This document shows, piece after piece, positions 47,161-59,002 of a DNA stretch of 64,000 nt (the stretch's first letter is position 1; every line of letters begins with the position of its first letter). Origin of the DNA: Dipteronia dyeriana (taxonomy: Eukaryota > Streptophyta > Magnoliopsida > Sapindales > Sapindaceae); the NCBI GenBank assembly GCA_032871835.1, contig CM065297.1:61057253-61121252 (forward strand), written 5' to 3'. A program made the position numbers and the translations under genes. The notes beneath the pieces were generated by a model. That model had not been told where the DNA came from and searched no databases. It saw nothing but the letters and a program-made list of their open reading frames with translations.

Positions 47161-49563
47161 TCAGTAAACCCCTCCATGGATCTCTTGAAGTATTCGATGT
47201 GCATCTTCCTCCGGTACACTTCTCTGGAGAGCTCGGGAGAACCCCCTTCTGTATAACTCTCCTCCGATCATGGTATATCTAGCCGATCGATACCTGATGT
47301 GCTTTGCTAATACCGGATCTTCCGGGAGCATGCCTTCTTCCAGGAACCTTCTCAGCTGGACCATCCAACCGTCTTGCATTGTTTGGATTTCTAAAATTTC
47401 CAAATGCTTCTGTTCAGTTGTACTCGGTTTAAGGAGGTGTGCAACTGGAATGGTTTTAGGTCTGATTGAGGTTGTTACTGACGCTAATTTAGATAAAGCA
47501 TCTGCCTTTTCATTTTCTTCTCTGGGGATCTGAGCGATTTTGTATTCTTTAAATTTTTGGAGGAGCTGTTTTGCGATGTCACGGTAGGCAATCATCCCTT
47601 CAACTTTGGCCCGGTATTCGTCCATAACCTGGTTGACAACTACCTGTGAATTGCTAAATATCTCAACTTCATCTGCCCCAAGAGCTATGTAGACTCTGAG
47701 TCCAGCTAATAATGCCTCGTCTTCGGCTTGATTATTGGTTGCTTTGAAATCAAATCTCATGGCACATTCAACATCATCTTCTTTTGGGGTGCGGACAACG
47801 ATCCCTGTCCCGCTGCCATGAGTGTTTGAAGAACCATCAACATATAGTTTCTATGGGAAACTTTTATCCAACAGTCTTTTTGTTTCCAGGTTTGGTGCTG
47901 TGAACTCGGGTATGAAGTCTGCCACCGCTTGTCCTTTGAGGGAGGTTCTGGGGACATAATGAATATCGAATTCACTTAACTCGATTGCCCATTTAGTAAG
48001 TCTTCCTGATATCTCTGGTTTTTGTAAGATTTGCCTTAATGGGCAATTGGTGAGAACCTGGATCGTATGAGCCTGAAAGTATGGTCTCAGCTTTTTTGCT
48101 GCTGAAACCAATGCTAAGGCTATCTTCTCTGCCTGTGAGTACCTGGTCTCGACCGGTAGGAGTGTCTTGCTTGTATAATACACTGGTTTTTGCACTCCAT
48201 CTTCTGTTCTGACTAAGACTGAACTTGCTGCAAGCTCGGTTATTGACAGATACAGCTGAAGTATTTCCCCTTTTTGTGGTTTTGAGAGGATGGGAGCTTG
48301 CCCCAAGTACTATTTTATTTTTAAGAATGCTTGCTCACACTCTTTATTCCACTCCAGGCCTTTCCCTTTTTTGATTATCTTGAAGAAATACGCTCACCTG
48401 TCTGTAGCCCTTGAGATGAATCTTCCCAAGGAGGCTAAACACCCTGTTAAACGTTGTACCTCTTTCAATGTTTTAGGTGAAGTCATTTGTTGCAAAGCCT
48501 GGATCTTCTCGGGATTAACTTCGATTCCTCTTTGATGGACTTGAAAACCCAAGAATCTTCCCGAATGGACTCCGAATAAACATTTGTTTGGGTTTAATTT
48601 GATCTGGTATCTTCTTAAAACATCAAATGTCTCTCGGAGGTCGTGGGCATGCTCATCTGCTGAGACGCTTTTAGTTAGCATGTCATCAATGTATACCTCC
48701 ATGTTCCTTCCTATTTGCCGAGTGAACATTTTGTTAACCAACCTTTGGTACGTAGCTCCCCCATTTTATAAACCGAAGGGCATTACTGTGTAGCAATATA
48801 AACCCTGATCCATTGTGAAAGGTATTTTTTCTTCATCAGTTTTGTTCATCCGGGTCTGATTGTATCCCGAGTAAGCGTCCATGAAGCTGAGCAGTTCATG
48901 ACCTGCTGTGGCATCCACCAGCTGATCTATTCTTGGGAGTGGGAAGTTATCCTTTGGACATGCCTTGTTTAGATCCGTGAAATCTACGCACATCCTCTAT
49001 TGTCCATTTTTCTTCTGGACGAGGACTACGTTGGCGACCCACTGAGGGTAGCTGACTTCTCTGATTGATCCAGTCGCTAGTAGCTTTTCCACCTCTTGTT
49101 TGATTGCTTCACTTCTTTCAGGATTGAACGATCTTCTCTTTTGTATTACCGTTTTGGCATTTATCCCGATCATATCTTCATGACTCCAAGCGAATACATC
49201 TTTGTACTCTCTAAGCAGATTGGTCAAGTCTCGCTTGACTTTTCCTTCCAAGTTGGCCCTAATCCTGATTTTCTTGTCCGGTTTGTCTTCTTCGAGTAGT
49301 ATTTCAACCAATTCTGTCTTGTATTCATTCGAGCCCTCTATTGGATCCAGTTCGAATGACAAGGATTCTTCACACTGATTTGGCTGCATTATGGTGCACA
49401 CTTGTTCTACATCATGTTTGTTTCTGTACATCGACAGGTTTGCTCTTCGGACCATCTCTTGGGATCCCTTGACTATCCCAACCCCATGTTCTGTTGGGAA
49501 CTTGATCATTAATGCATAATTGGCCGTCACAGCCTTTGTTTTATTCAAGAATGGCCGGCCCAA
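47161..49563 (-). pseudogene. Retand-type RT, RNase H and second RNase H
   Basis: One reading frame broken only by about five in-frame stops. Order: RT fingers (EVEKLLATGSIREVSYPQW), MCVDFTDLNKACPKDNFPLP, MDAYSGYNQ, the catalytic VYIDDMLTKS with YIDD intact, and TGCLASLGRFIS. The RT-linked RNase H follows (YYTSKTLLPVETRYSQAEK), then the tether with GRLTKWAIELSEFDIHYVPR. The second, archaeal-type RNase H comes last (KLYVDGSSNTHGSG, ATNNQAEDEALLAGL, SNSQVVVNQV, EENEKADALSKLAS). The second RNase H defines the Tat lineage. Few lesions agree with the low LTR divergence. Confidence 0.9.
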
Positions 49564-50223
49564 TAATTCATTTTACGGCCAATTATCCAAGTCAACTACC
49601 ACAAAGTCGAGCAGGACAGTCCTCTGGCATGGCGCCGTTCCGATCTTCACAGGTAGTTTTACCGTCCCGAGTGACCTGACCTCTATTCCTCCAAAATCCT
49701 CTTAATGGAGTATGGAATGGTTGTAAATCTTTTCAGTCTAGTCTTAGCTGGTCGTATACGGCCACGCTTAGGATATCTGCTGAGCTCCAATTATCTATTA
49801 AAATTCTCCGGACTTCCTTATGGCCAATCCTGGCACTTATAACCAAAGCGTCGTTAGGTAGAACATCGACGCCATGGGAATCTGCCTCTATAAAGACTAT
49901 TGGGTCACATCCTTCCTTTACCCTTTTCGGGTCTGGTTTAACAGAGTTTACGTCAAAGTTATTCCTTGCTTCTACTGCTTCTTGGATTTCCTGAGTTCGG
50001 TCTCGGTTGCTTCTCCCAGTAGAAGGTCCTCTAAAAATTGTATGTATTACTTGATTGGCTTCGGGGCTGGTTCTTTGGTTTTGACCAGGATTGTGATCAA
50101 CCTTGACTTTCTTGGTTCCTGGTCTCTCATCTTTTTCAAGATTACATCCCGTAGGTGCCCTTCCCAAATAAGAGTTTTTATGTAATCTCTGAGTTGAAAA
50201 CACTTTGAAGTTTCATGCCCGGT
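49564..50223 (-). pseudogene. Retand-type gag tail and aspartic protease
   Basis: Follows the gag stop. The gag tail motif GHETSKCFQLRDYI is readable in the gag frame. After a frameshift the protease starts near 49900 with GCDPIVFIEADSHG, LVISARIGHKEVRRILID and NWSSADIL. The usual D-x-G-S active site reads D-N-W-S: the glycine of the flap-side triad is tryptophan, so activity is unlikely. Stops at 49733 and near 49575 lead into the RT frame. Protease would cut the polyprotein inside the particle. Confidence 0.8.
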
Positions 50224-51375
50224 TTATGTATGAAACCTACAATACTTGGTTGTATCTCTCTGGGCGAACTGTGATTGTCGCCGCGGTTCTTGCACCATAT
50301 TCTTTTCTTCCAAGATGGCTAGAATTTTTTCTTGTTTCTTCCGAAGAGGAGTGTAATTGGTATATCTGCCTTGGTATTTCTCTGTGGACCGCTCGGCGTT
50401 GGGCCCATTACCCACATCCTTGTTTTTCTCCTTGCCGTTCCTTTTACGTTTTTCCTTTTGATTATGCCCCTTGGATTCGATATTCTTCTGTTCGGGCTTT
50501 CCTCCATGCATATAGCTTCCTCCTGTAGCTAACTCTTCTTCCTCGGCCAGAGCGTATCCTCCCGCCATATCCATCATGTCGGCATACCTTGTCAGTCGTG
50601 CTCTTCTCAAATCGAAGGATAGTCGTCCATTCTGCAAGTTATTGGTGAAGGCAGCAATAATTGCTTCATCATTAGCGCTACCAATTTCTGATACTGCTTG
50701 GCCGAACCGGCCCAAGTATTTTTTTAACGACTTGTCTTTCCCCTGTTTTATTTGAGAAAGGTAGGCCACCGACTTCTTTCTGTGAACGTTGCTCAGGAAT
50801 TGCCTTGAGAAGCTCCTACTCAACTCGCTGAAATTTCCTATGCTTGTCAGGGGTAGTCTTCTGAACCATCTTGAGCCTGTGTCCCCCAGTGTTTGCGAAA
50901 AGTTGAGACACAATAGGGGGTCACTGCGGGCATATTGAGCCATGGCACTTTTATAGCGTCTAACGTGCTCCTTTGGATCTGTATCATTTTTGAATTGCTC
51001 CACATGCGGCATCCTGAATCTTTTTGGGAAAGGGGTCCGCAAAATCTCCCTAGTAAATGGACTGTCGGAGTCATCTACAGATAGATCGTTATAGCCGTAA
51101 CGTCTGACTAGTGCCTCCATCTGTCGCCTGTTATTCTCTACTTCTCGAGTTAGGATTTTGATTGTGACATCTCTATCCCCCACCGGGCTTCCTTGACGGT
51201 TGAACCGTTGGGTAACTGTCATTCTTTCCTCAGATTCTTCACTATGATGCCGGAACCCTCCTGTGACTCCTTGATGACGTTTACAATGGTGTTGATCACT
51301 GTCTTCTGATGATGACCGTTCTCTGTGCCAATCGTATTTACGATGTCTAACTCGTATTGTTTGATTGCGATTCAA
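50224..51375 (-). CDS. Retand-type gag, open (383 aa)
   Basis: Longest intact frame of the window. The N terminus is Arg/Ser/His-rich, then a helical segment (EVENNRRQMEALVRRYG), then the Ty3 gag core from about residue 110: FRMPHVEQFKNDTDPKEHVR, LLCLNFSQTLGDTGSRWFR, FSELSRSFSRQFLSN, YLGRFGQAVSEI and IIAAFTNNLQNGRLSF. A Lys/Glu-rich tail ends at YCRFHT. In relatives the frame goes on through CRFH..GHxTxxC, so the stop probably truncates the nucleocapsid end. I chose ATG at 51375 because it opens the frame; an upstream start in frame is not visible. Gag forms the particle and packages RNA. Confidence 0.85.
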   Translation of the reverse strand: MNRNQTIRVRHRKYDWHRERSSSEDSDQHHCKRHQGVTGGFRHHSEESEERMTVTQRFNRQGSPVGDRDVTIKILTREVENNRRQMEALVRRYGYNDLSVDDSDSPFTREILRTPFPKRFRMPHVEQFKNDTDPKEHVRRYKSAMAQYARSDPLLCLNFSQTLGDTGSRWFRRLPLTSIGNFSELSRSFSRQFLSNVHRKKSVAYLSQIKQGKDKSLKKYLGRFGQAVSEIGSANDEAIIAAFTNNLQNGRLSFDLRRARLTRYADMMDMAGGYALAEEEELATGGSYMHGGKPEQKNIESKGHNQKEKRKRNGKEKNKDVGNGPNAERSTEKYQGRYTNYTPLRKKQEKILAILEEKNMVQEPRRQSQFAQRDTTKYCRFHT

Positions 51376-51793
51376 CCTTTGGTGATTTTCCTCTTCTTAT
51401 GTTTTCTGTCCAACTGGATTGATTGGGGAAGAGTTCCTTCTAGTTTCTGGCATAGCTATTCCTGGCCCCACAACCATCGAACGGAGCCTTGCGGGTGGGG
51501 GATTGGGAGTATGTGCTCTTACGGCCAGTAGATCAATCCCTTCCCTTGCTGCGTCTGTCACCAATTACTGCAGGGCCTCTTGGAAACGCAGCGTAAGATC
51601 TCTGCTAGTTGGAGGAACTTGCTGGATCCCCCCAGGTGTGCATGCTGGTTTTCTGTGTTCGCTGCAGGATTTTGTGACCTATTACCAATATGGAAATCGC
51701 CTAGTGGTCTTTGGCCACTCCCTGAACTACTTCTACTTCCTGCCATTGCTTTTTAACAAGTTCGAAGGTTCGACCCCTCTTTCTAGTGCCAAT
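51376..51793 (-). other. Retand-type 5' leader and primer binding site
   Basis: The minus strand reads ATTGGCACTAGAAAGAGGGG directly after the 5' LTR end (51774-51793), the position of the primer binding site. I do not assign a tRNA. The remaining 400 bp to gag is untranslated leader, partly open in antisense frames by chance. Confidence 0.6.
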
Positions 51794-52666
51794 TGTTGAC
51801 GTCGATTTTTGGATTATGCCAAAAAAGCCAACAAGGATAGGATTTCGGTTATTGATTTAAAGAGAAAGAGATGCAGAGAGAGTAACAAAGACAAGGTTTA
51901 CGTGGTAAAACTCTGATGGCTGGAGAAACATCCATGGGTGGTTGAAGGATCAACCAAGCCAAAATCCACTAAGAGAATAAGATATTTACAAGCTCTCGAT
52001 CTCTCTTTTTCTCTTTGTATTTACTATAATTGATGTACGTTATATTGCCTATATCTTTTGGAACAAGATTATGGGTCTATTTATATGCTTATAGAACCCT
52101 AGTCAGCTTTGTACAAGTAATACAAGATATTTGTATTTAATTGTGATTCGGTTACTTTCTTGAGGTCGATTTGTCTTCTTTCCTGTTTCGGAGTCTCTTA
52201 TGGAAATCGAGTGGGATTCTAGTAGTGCTGTTCAATTTGGACTTGTTTCCTCAGAAGAATGCAGTCTTCTTAAAGAAATCAAGTTATTTCCTGATTGGTG
52301 ACTCTTCTTATTTAATACTCTATTTCATTTGGGATTCCTTCCTGATGGATATCGTCACGTATTTAATGACAATCCGTATGAAATAAGCACCAAGTTCTTA
52401 CTCGGGTCATATTTATTCCCGAGTAAGAGTAATACCTGATGGTCCCGAGTAGTGCCGTTTGAGCCCGAGTGGAAGTGTTATTTAACCAGTCCCGAGTGTT
52501 GTTAGCTGATCCCGAGTAGGTTTTATTCAGTATATGCTTACTCGGGCTTTTCTTCTATTTAGTGATGCCTCATAGGATATTTCCCGAATGCACATCTGGG
52601 CGTCCACCTGGCTATTTTTTCCTTTCTGTCAATGACGTGTATGCTTTGTAAAATTTACATACAACA
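51794..52666 (-). repeat. 5' LTR of the Retand-type element
   Basis: 873 bp, about 97% identical by eye to the copy at 40313 with no length difference. Followed by the CATAA target duplication at 52667. Confidence 0.92.
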
Positions 52667-52671
52667 CATAA

Positions 52672-52691
52672 CTATAGAGCATATTGCGTAG

Positions 52692-52731
<40 letters not shown>

Positions 52732-52775
52732 TTTTGGGATCCGTAATTCCCTAATGATAGAATGCGCGGGTATCA
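52672..52775 (+). repeat. 3' LTR of the coding-less element, last segment
   Basis: Continues CTATAGAGCATATTGC where segment 2 stopped. It contains (TA)n at 52696-52729 and ends GCGGGTATCA like the 5' LTR end at 34420. TATAC follows. Confidence 0.85.
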
Positions 52776-54154
52776 TATACTATGAGAGATACACTAAGAT
52801 TTTCAATCTCTCTTATAATTCTTTTAAAATTACAATAATATCAACATACTTATAAACAAAATGTATGTGTGTGAATTTGGCTTCAAGTACATGTAAAGAA
52901 GTAATTGCAAACCATATCAACATCTATTCATCTTAAGCTTTTCTAAAAAAGATCAGACCGATTATCATCTAGATTTTTTGCTTTTGAGAGAAAAGATTTC
53001 AACATATGACCGTGTGTACATGTGTCTTGTTATACCATTTCTATTTGACCACTTGAGCAATTTTGATTTTCAACTATACTTCCTTATAAGCCTTCTTCCT
53101 TTTCTTTATAAGCTTTGAATCAAAGATTTTTTAATTGGTTCTTTTGAACACATCTTTGATTTGACTTACATAAACAAATACACTTCATGACGGCCTTCAC
53201 TCATCACAATGGTGTGGCTCATTCCTACATTGGGCGGCTTGAAAACCAAGGTGTGTAGCCTTTTTCATGAAGGTGCTCGTTGAGTTCTATGTAGTTGCCG
53301 AAGTAAAATGGATACTAACCATAGGTAATCTTTAATGTACTAGTCATAGGACTTCAAGGTGTGTCCACAACTTACATATTTTCAAACCCAACCCACTTAA
53401 TTAAACATACAAGAGAAGCAAAGTGCATCTTTTTGTAAACCAAGCTTTTTATGGCTCATAAGCACATGATCTAAAAGCAATACAAAGAGACTTACTCAAG
53501 ATCATTACTTCTCTACAGAGTAGCTTCCAAAGAATATGAAACTCATACTTTTCAAAATATGCTACTCAACGATCAAACATATAAACATACGCATGATTAA
53601 GATCAATATGAACATTATCACTAAAATATCTTAAACCAGCAAATATCAATAAAAACCATAAGAACACTACACTAGTTCTCTAATATGACATGCTACATGA
53701 TATATATATCAAATAATGAGTTGAGAGATAAAAATTCATGTAACAAAGCATTAGGATATAAAGATACATTTGCAATCCTTTTTCATCAATTGCCACACCT
53801 TCTCCCTTTTTATGAGCTCTATTGACTTGTTTGTCCTCATGGCAACAAGTTATTGTTGTTTCTTTCCAAGAGAGTAAAAAGCACATCATTTCAACTCAAG
53901 ACAAATATAAACATGACTTTCTCTAAAAGTCTTAACAAAATAATCATTTTATTGACTTCATTAATGCAAATTTTCTAAAGTTAATCAATAAGTTTTGACT
54001 ATCATAACAAATCTTGTGAGATAGCTAAGTTCATGTCAAGTCATAACGAAATAGAGCAAGTAAGCTAAATTCTCACAAATTGACACTAATCTTGATGTTA
54101 CACACATGTGCAACTTACTTCACTCACCTTTGAACGACTTGGTCTTGGGTGCAT
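52776..54154 (-). other. Noncoding part of the minus-strand Sirevirus-like element
   Basis: AT-rich with stops in all frames and no pol motif. It lies where protease and integrase would follow gag. A CTTGTCTTGAGTTGAAATGATG-like run is legible on minus near 53890 but matches nothing I know. Confidence 0.45.
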
Positions 54155-56160
54155 TTATACAAATATCATAAACATCCTTCTTGACAATAATATAAAACGA
54201 GAGTAAAGTCCTTCAATGACTTGATCCATAATTATATCATTTATACTCTTATTTTCAACAATAACAACACTTGTTTTGTCAAGTTTAGCATGATTTTCTT
54301 TCCTCTTACTCCAAATATTCTTACCATGCTTTGCAACCATATCATGCTTCTCAAAATCTAAAGCCTTAGCATGCAATCAATAATTTGCAATGTTCAAAGA
54401 ATTTAAAGCACTTGGGCTTAATATGGCCTATAATATTGCAATAATGACAAATGGGAATAAAAGATGAGATTGTACCTTCCGAAGTAGAAGATACAATATT
54501 TAGAGTTTGTAGAAATACCTTGTCCTTCAACTTCTTTTTGGTCTTAGATCTTTTCTTATTTAGAGGTTTCTTGTCAACATCCATGCTTGTAGAAAGTGAT
54601 GTTTCTATGAGTTTCTCCTCAACTACTAAGTTACTTGTACCTCTTTGAGAATTAGCAAGATTCTTAACCTTTGACACATTGGTCGACTCATTGGCTGAGT
54701 CCTTAATGGCCCCTTAGTAATGTCTATTTCTTCAATGAATTCTTGCTGCTCCTTTTTCAAAGAAGAAAAGTTCTCTTCCTTTTCAAGGACTATCTTCTCA
54801 ACCTCTTTAAACTTCTTAAGAATATCATTCTTTTCTCCTAGAAGCCTTTGAGTAACCATCATAAACTTATCTACTTGAAATTTTATTAAATCATCCTTAT
54901 TTTCAACCTCACTCAAGGCTTTATTCCTTTCCTTTTCAAGGATTTCTACTTTAGCCAATAGCTCAATAGTGCTTGAATTAGAACTTGAGCTCTCATGATG
55001 ACTTAAATCAACTTTCTTGCTCAAAGATGTTTGACTACCTTCCTCTAGCATAGTGTGAAAAGACATAAAAGCAAAAAAATTGCTTACTAACTCTTCTTCA
55101 CTTGAGGACTCATCACTTGAGCTCTCTTTATCTCTAGAGTCATCATCACTCTAAGTAGCCGCTATAGCCTTACCCTTTGTGTCCTTGCTAGTCTTTTCAC
55201 TTGGACACTCTGAAGTGTAATGACCAAACTTCTTACACTTAAAGCATTTGACCTTATGATTGTTCTTTGCTAGACTACCCTTCTTATACTTAAGAGATGA
55301 TGATTTCTTAACTTCCCTTTCTTTGGAGATTTTGCCACTTGGTTTAGCCCCTTTCTTCATAAATTTTTTGAAATTTCTAACCAACAACGCCATCTCCTCA
55401 TCACTATCACTTTCACTTTCATCATTGGCGACTTTGACAGCTATTCCCTTACTCTTAACAATTCATTGACACTCATGCTATCGCCATCCCCTTGGCTCAT
55501 AACTTTGAAGAGATCCTAGCAATTCATCGACACTCATGCCATTAACATCCTTGCTCTCTTCAATAGTCGTAACTTTAGCCTTGAACTATTTGGGCAAAGA
55601 ACTTAAGATCTTCCAATTTAGCCTCTCACCGGAGATTGGTACACCAAGCGCTTGACATTGATTGGCTATGTTCAAAAGCTTAAATTGAAAGTCATCAAAC
55701 TTGTCATCCTCACTCATATGCAACATTTCAAATTGAGACGTAAGAATTTGGAGTCGAGACTTCCTTACCGCTTAGGTTCCCTCATTGGTCACTTGAAGAA
55801 CATCCCAAGCCTCATTGGCAGTCTCTAAGTTTTGGATATAGGAAAATTTCCTATAATCCACTCCTCCAAAAATGGTGTTCACTGCTCGATTATGCCACTT
55901 AGCTAACTCAATTCGCTTCTTTGTTTAGGAACTACAGATCCATCATCAAATTTTTTTTAAGAGGATTGTAGCCTTCCTCAACCGACATCCATGCTCATTT
56001 ATCAATAGATCGGATGTAAGCCTTCATCCTTAATTTTCAAACCTATAATTATATCATTTGAGTTGTGGAGGTCTAGAGTTCGAAGCTCCTTTGGACATAA
56101 CCTCTTATTGAAGGACCATTGCTCCAAAAACCCAAGAATCAAATGAGAGCATATCTTAGA
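54155..56160 (-). pseudogene. Sirevirus-like gag on minus, broken
   Basis: Copia gag in order on minus: UBN2 core with IELAKWHNRAVNTIF, ANEAWDVLQVTNEGT, DDFQFKLLNIANQCQALG (55600-55920, one stop), ESDSDEEMALLVRNFKKFMKK (55380), an intact knuckle CFKCKKFGHYTSEC (about 55200-55245), an acidic Ser-rich stretch, a coiled coil (ELLAKVEILEKERNKALSEV.., 54730-54960) and a second intact knuckle CHYCNIIGHIKPKC (54405-54450). The first 250 bp after the primer site are too damaged to read. A local duplication around SMSVNELL/GMSVDELL lies at 55455-55545. Related to, but not the same family as, gag at 2183. No pol follows. Confidence 0.8.
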
Positions 56161-56180
56161 TCTCGTTGAGTTTCGTTTAA

Positions 56181-56200
56181 CGACCTTCTCTGATACCAAA
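56181..56200 (-). promoter_or_regulatory. Primer binding site, initiator-tRNA-Met type
   Basis: The minus strand reads TTTGGTATCAGAGAAGGTCG directly after the LTR end TTTCA. TGGTATCAGAG is the standard copia primer site complementary to initiator tRNA-Met. It fixes this LTR as the 5' one. Confidence 0.85.
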
Positions 56201-58044
56201 TGAAATTGTACAAACGTGGTTAATTTTCTTAAGCTAACCTAAAGGGGGGTGAATAGGTTTTTACACCTTTTTTCAATCCCTTGGAACAAATTTAAGTTTG
56301 TCTCTCTAGCTAGCTTGAATAATAATACTCAAGATAATAAAAGCATATATAGATGAACAATATGTATTATCAAACAAGCTTACAAGTTGTTAGTGAAAGG
56401 ATTCACAAATGAAACTAAAAACAAATTATACTTGTATCCTCAATATTATTAAACATGTAAAAGTATTCAATCAAGGACAATCATATACAAATATATCAAG
56501 TACACATACAAAGATATTTACAAATTTGACCAATTGAAGTTCTTGTATATCACATATTACAACAATCTTGTTTTCAATAATATCTAGAAATGACTATTGT
56601 AAAACAAGATACAAACATACACATACAAATATATGACAGGGATAGCATTACTTAACACAAGATATTTTTACGTGGTAAAACCTCCGTAGAGGAAACATCC
56701 ACAGGTTGAATAAAACCATCGGGTACTTTTATTATTGGAAAGTAGACAAGACGTTCCTCAAAAGTGACCAACAAATAACACACTCTATATTGTACTCGAT
56801 GACCACCAAATCCCTATTGGTAGATTGTAAATTCCTCAAAAGTGATCAACAAATGACTCACTCTCTATTGGAGTCCACTCTAACCAACATGATTAAGAAG
56901 TTAGAAATTCCTCAAGACTGATCGACAAATGACTCACTCTCTATTGGACTCCATCGTATCTTAATGTCCTGGATCTACCAATAAATTTGCCTCTAGAAAG
57001 TCTCCCTTGCTTGATTATCCGAACCTCCTGTTCTAACCAAGACTTAATGCTTAGCTATCAGGACCACATGTCCTAGCCAAGACTTCTTACCTTTTACAAG
57101 GATTTCCTAAATGTGATCAATGAATGCAAAAATACAAGCAAACACTCAACATAGAATATGATGATCAACACATCTTATGAGAACTAGACATATGCATAAA
57201 AGATCATAAAACAAAGTAGTATAGTGACAAATCATGAACAATATTCTAGAATCATGTGAAACACCACAAACACATTTAATTCCTAGAATCATTCATGTGA
57301 CTAAAACTTGAATCAAAACATATACACTAAGCACATTTTCAAGGTTTTAGAAACATACACAAAAACATGCTAGAATCATGAAATGATATCGATCAAAGAT
57401 CTAGCAAAAATCTAGAATATATTTTTCTCACAATATTCCATCAATGTCAAAATAACTCTAAGTACTCAATCAAATTTGTTAATCCAATATATGTTCAATT
57501 AAAAGAACCCAACACATGTATAGACTATTTATCAACAAAAATCATTCAAATGAATCACAAATAGTCCTAAATCAAGAGCTAGTACAATACAATATCCAAT
57601 CATGTGAAAATATAGACTTCAGAAAAATCTAACTCAACATGAGAGATTCTAATCATGTTCAATCTAGCTTCAATAGAGTCTAAAACTCTAATAAAAGTAT
57701 ACACATTTAACATTCGTAGATAGAAGAAGAAAATCCAAAGTAATTGAAAAACTTTGGAGATCAAAAAATAAGAAATTTTCAATACCTTAGAATATAATGT
57801 GCAATCTAGTTTTTTAAAGGAGAACCACCAGGAAAACTTAAATAAATGACCTCAACCTCCTTGTAATGATATAGGATTGATAGAGGAACAATCTACAACT
57901 TGAATCAATTGAATTGGAGTTCAAATGAGAAAGTTATGGTATTTGGGAGATGAGAAAGTTGAGAGAAACTTTATGCACAAGTTATTTAATTATTTCTTCT
58001 TAGAATCAAATGAGAGAAGGAAACGAGTTTTTCAATGAGAGGGA
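56201..58044 (-). repeat. 5' LTR of the minus-strand Sirevirus-like element, cut at its outer side
   Basis: Matches 24476 onward in order: C-rich end, threefold CCTCAAAAGTGATCAACAAATGACTCACTC module (56755-56950), and AGAATCAAATGAGAG. The match ends where the copia LTR begins at 58045, so its outer part is missing here and may continue beyond the window. Confidence 0.8.
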
Positions 58045-59002
58045 TGTTGGGATTATGCTCGATAGCAAGAGTATAATAATATATTTAACAATCTTTTCAT
58101 ATTAATAAAGTGATTTCTAGTTTAACAAATCTTATAGCATTTGTAGTTTAATTATTATAATTGTCAAAAGTAAATAATCATAAGGTCAAAAGACTATGAG
58201 AAAAAAAGAATTGTTTATACATCTAGATATGTATGAGGTAGACACAATTATTTAGTTAGTCTTGAATAATATTCACAACTTAAGATAAAGGTTGGGCATC
58301 TTTATCTTGTCAAAGTTGTAGATTTTTTTTTCTTAGCATTTGAATGGGATCAAATGTGTTATGATGAGTCTAAAGTCCTCAAAGTGTGGTGTCTTTGGGC
58401 AAAAGAATCTAGTGCACTAGGTGCATTGAATAGGATCACAGTGAATTACTTTATCCAAAACCTTCAATGGATAAAAGCTTTCACGAGATGACAATCGGAG
58501 AGTCTATCTCAATCCTGAGATAAATGATGAACTTATGGTTGCAAGTGTTATCATTTGAGCTATCAATGAGTACGATTATATAGCATAGTCTATCCTCGAT
58601 AGTTTGGTGGTATTCATTTGTTAATCAATAGAGGACTTCATTTATAGATATGGACATCGTGGCTCCATTTATTAAATGAGAGTAGAATATCATCATATGG
58701 ATGTTTTGAGGTATTGGATATTAAATCTTAACGTTAAGTTTTCAATAGTGTCTATTGAAACTTGGCTTCTGGACAAGTCAAAATATCCAAGTTCAAAATG
58801 TGGTCATCTGAGTAAATATGGTAACTTGGAGAGCTATATGCGGTCTATGCACGAGGATACACTTTGTCTATTAAGATTGTCTAGGGTATGAATTAGCAAT
58901 ATTAATTTATTCTATTTTTATTTAAGAGTTCAATTTTAGTTCTTTAGTGGAATGAACTAAAATTAATAGATCAGACCTAAGTTAATCATTTATTTATTGT
59001 GA
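58045..59002 (+). repeat. Copia 5' LTR, left segment
   Basis: Begins TGTTGGGATTATGCTCG. Ends TTATTGTGA at the insertion point of the solo LTR. Confidence 0.8.

Larger units (their letters stand above)
40313..52666 (-). mobile_element. Complete Retand/Tat-type Ty3/gypsy element with antisense ORF
   Basis: 12354 bp. LTRs 40313-41185 and 51794-52666, both exactly 873 bp, start TGTTG and end CAACA; the flanking CATAA duplication (40308-40312, 52667-52671) is perfect. On minus: primer site, gag (50224-51375), protease, RT, RNase H, second RNase H, integrase (46152-50203). On plus, between pol and the 3' LTR: an antisense gene (41678-44649). A 91-bp tandem array sits between the two converging 3' ends. 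By eye I count about 29 mismatches and no gap between the LTRs (about 3%). Confidence 0.92.
32210..52775 (+). mobile_element. Coding-less large-LTR retrotransposon (LARD-like), with nested insertions
   Basis: 5' LTR 32210-34420 (TGATCATACC..GGGTATCA), a tRNA-Asp-type primer site, 2.7 kb of internal DNA without gag or pol, a polypurine end (GGTTAAGAGGTG), and a 3' LTR starting at 37100 and ending at 52775 once the CACTA and Retand insertions are removed. Flanks TATAT (32205-32209) and TATAC (52776-52780) are a one-mismatch target duplication. The sequence GTTTTGCTCGAGGACGAACAAAA at 37056 is characteristic of Athila/Tat-like Ty3 elements upstream of the 3' LTR. Non-autonomous. Confidence 0.8.
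24476..58044 (-). mobile_element. Inferred minus-strand Sirevirus-like element hosting nested insertions
   Basis: Inference from order and orientation. On the minus strand one meets LTR (58044 to 56201), primer site, gag (to 54155), noncoding, then after the coding-less LTR element an envelope-like ORF (32010 to 31169), a truncated copia element, and a matching LTR (26960 to 24476). Both LTRs have the expected orientation, and only the upper one is followed by a primer site. No pol is seen. The upper LTR is cut at 58044 by the copia element of the right edge, so its target duplication cannot be checked. Confidence 0.5.
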
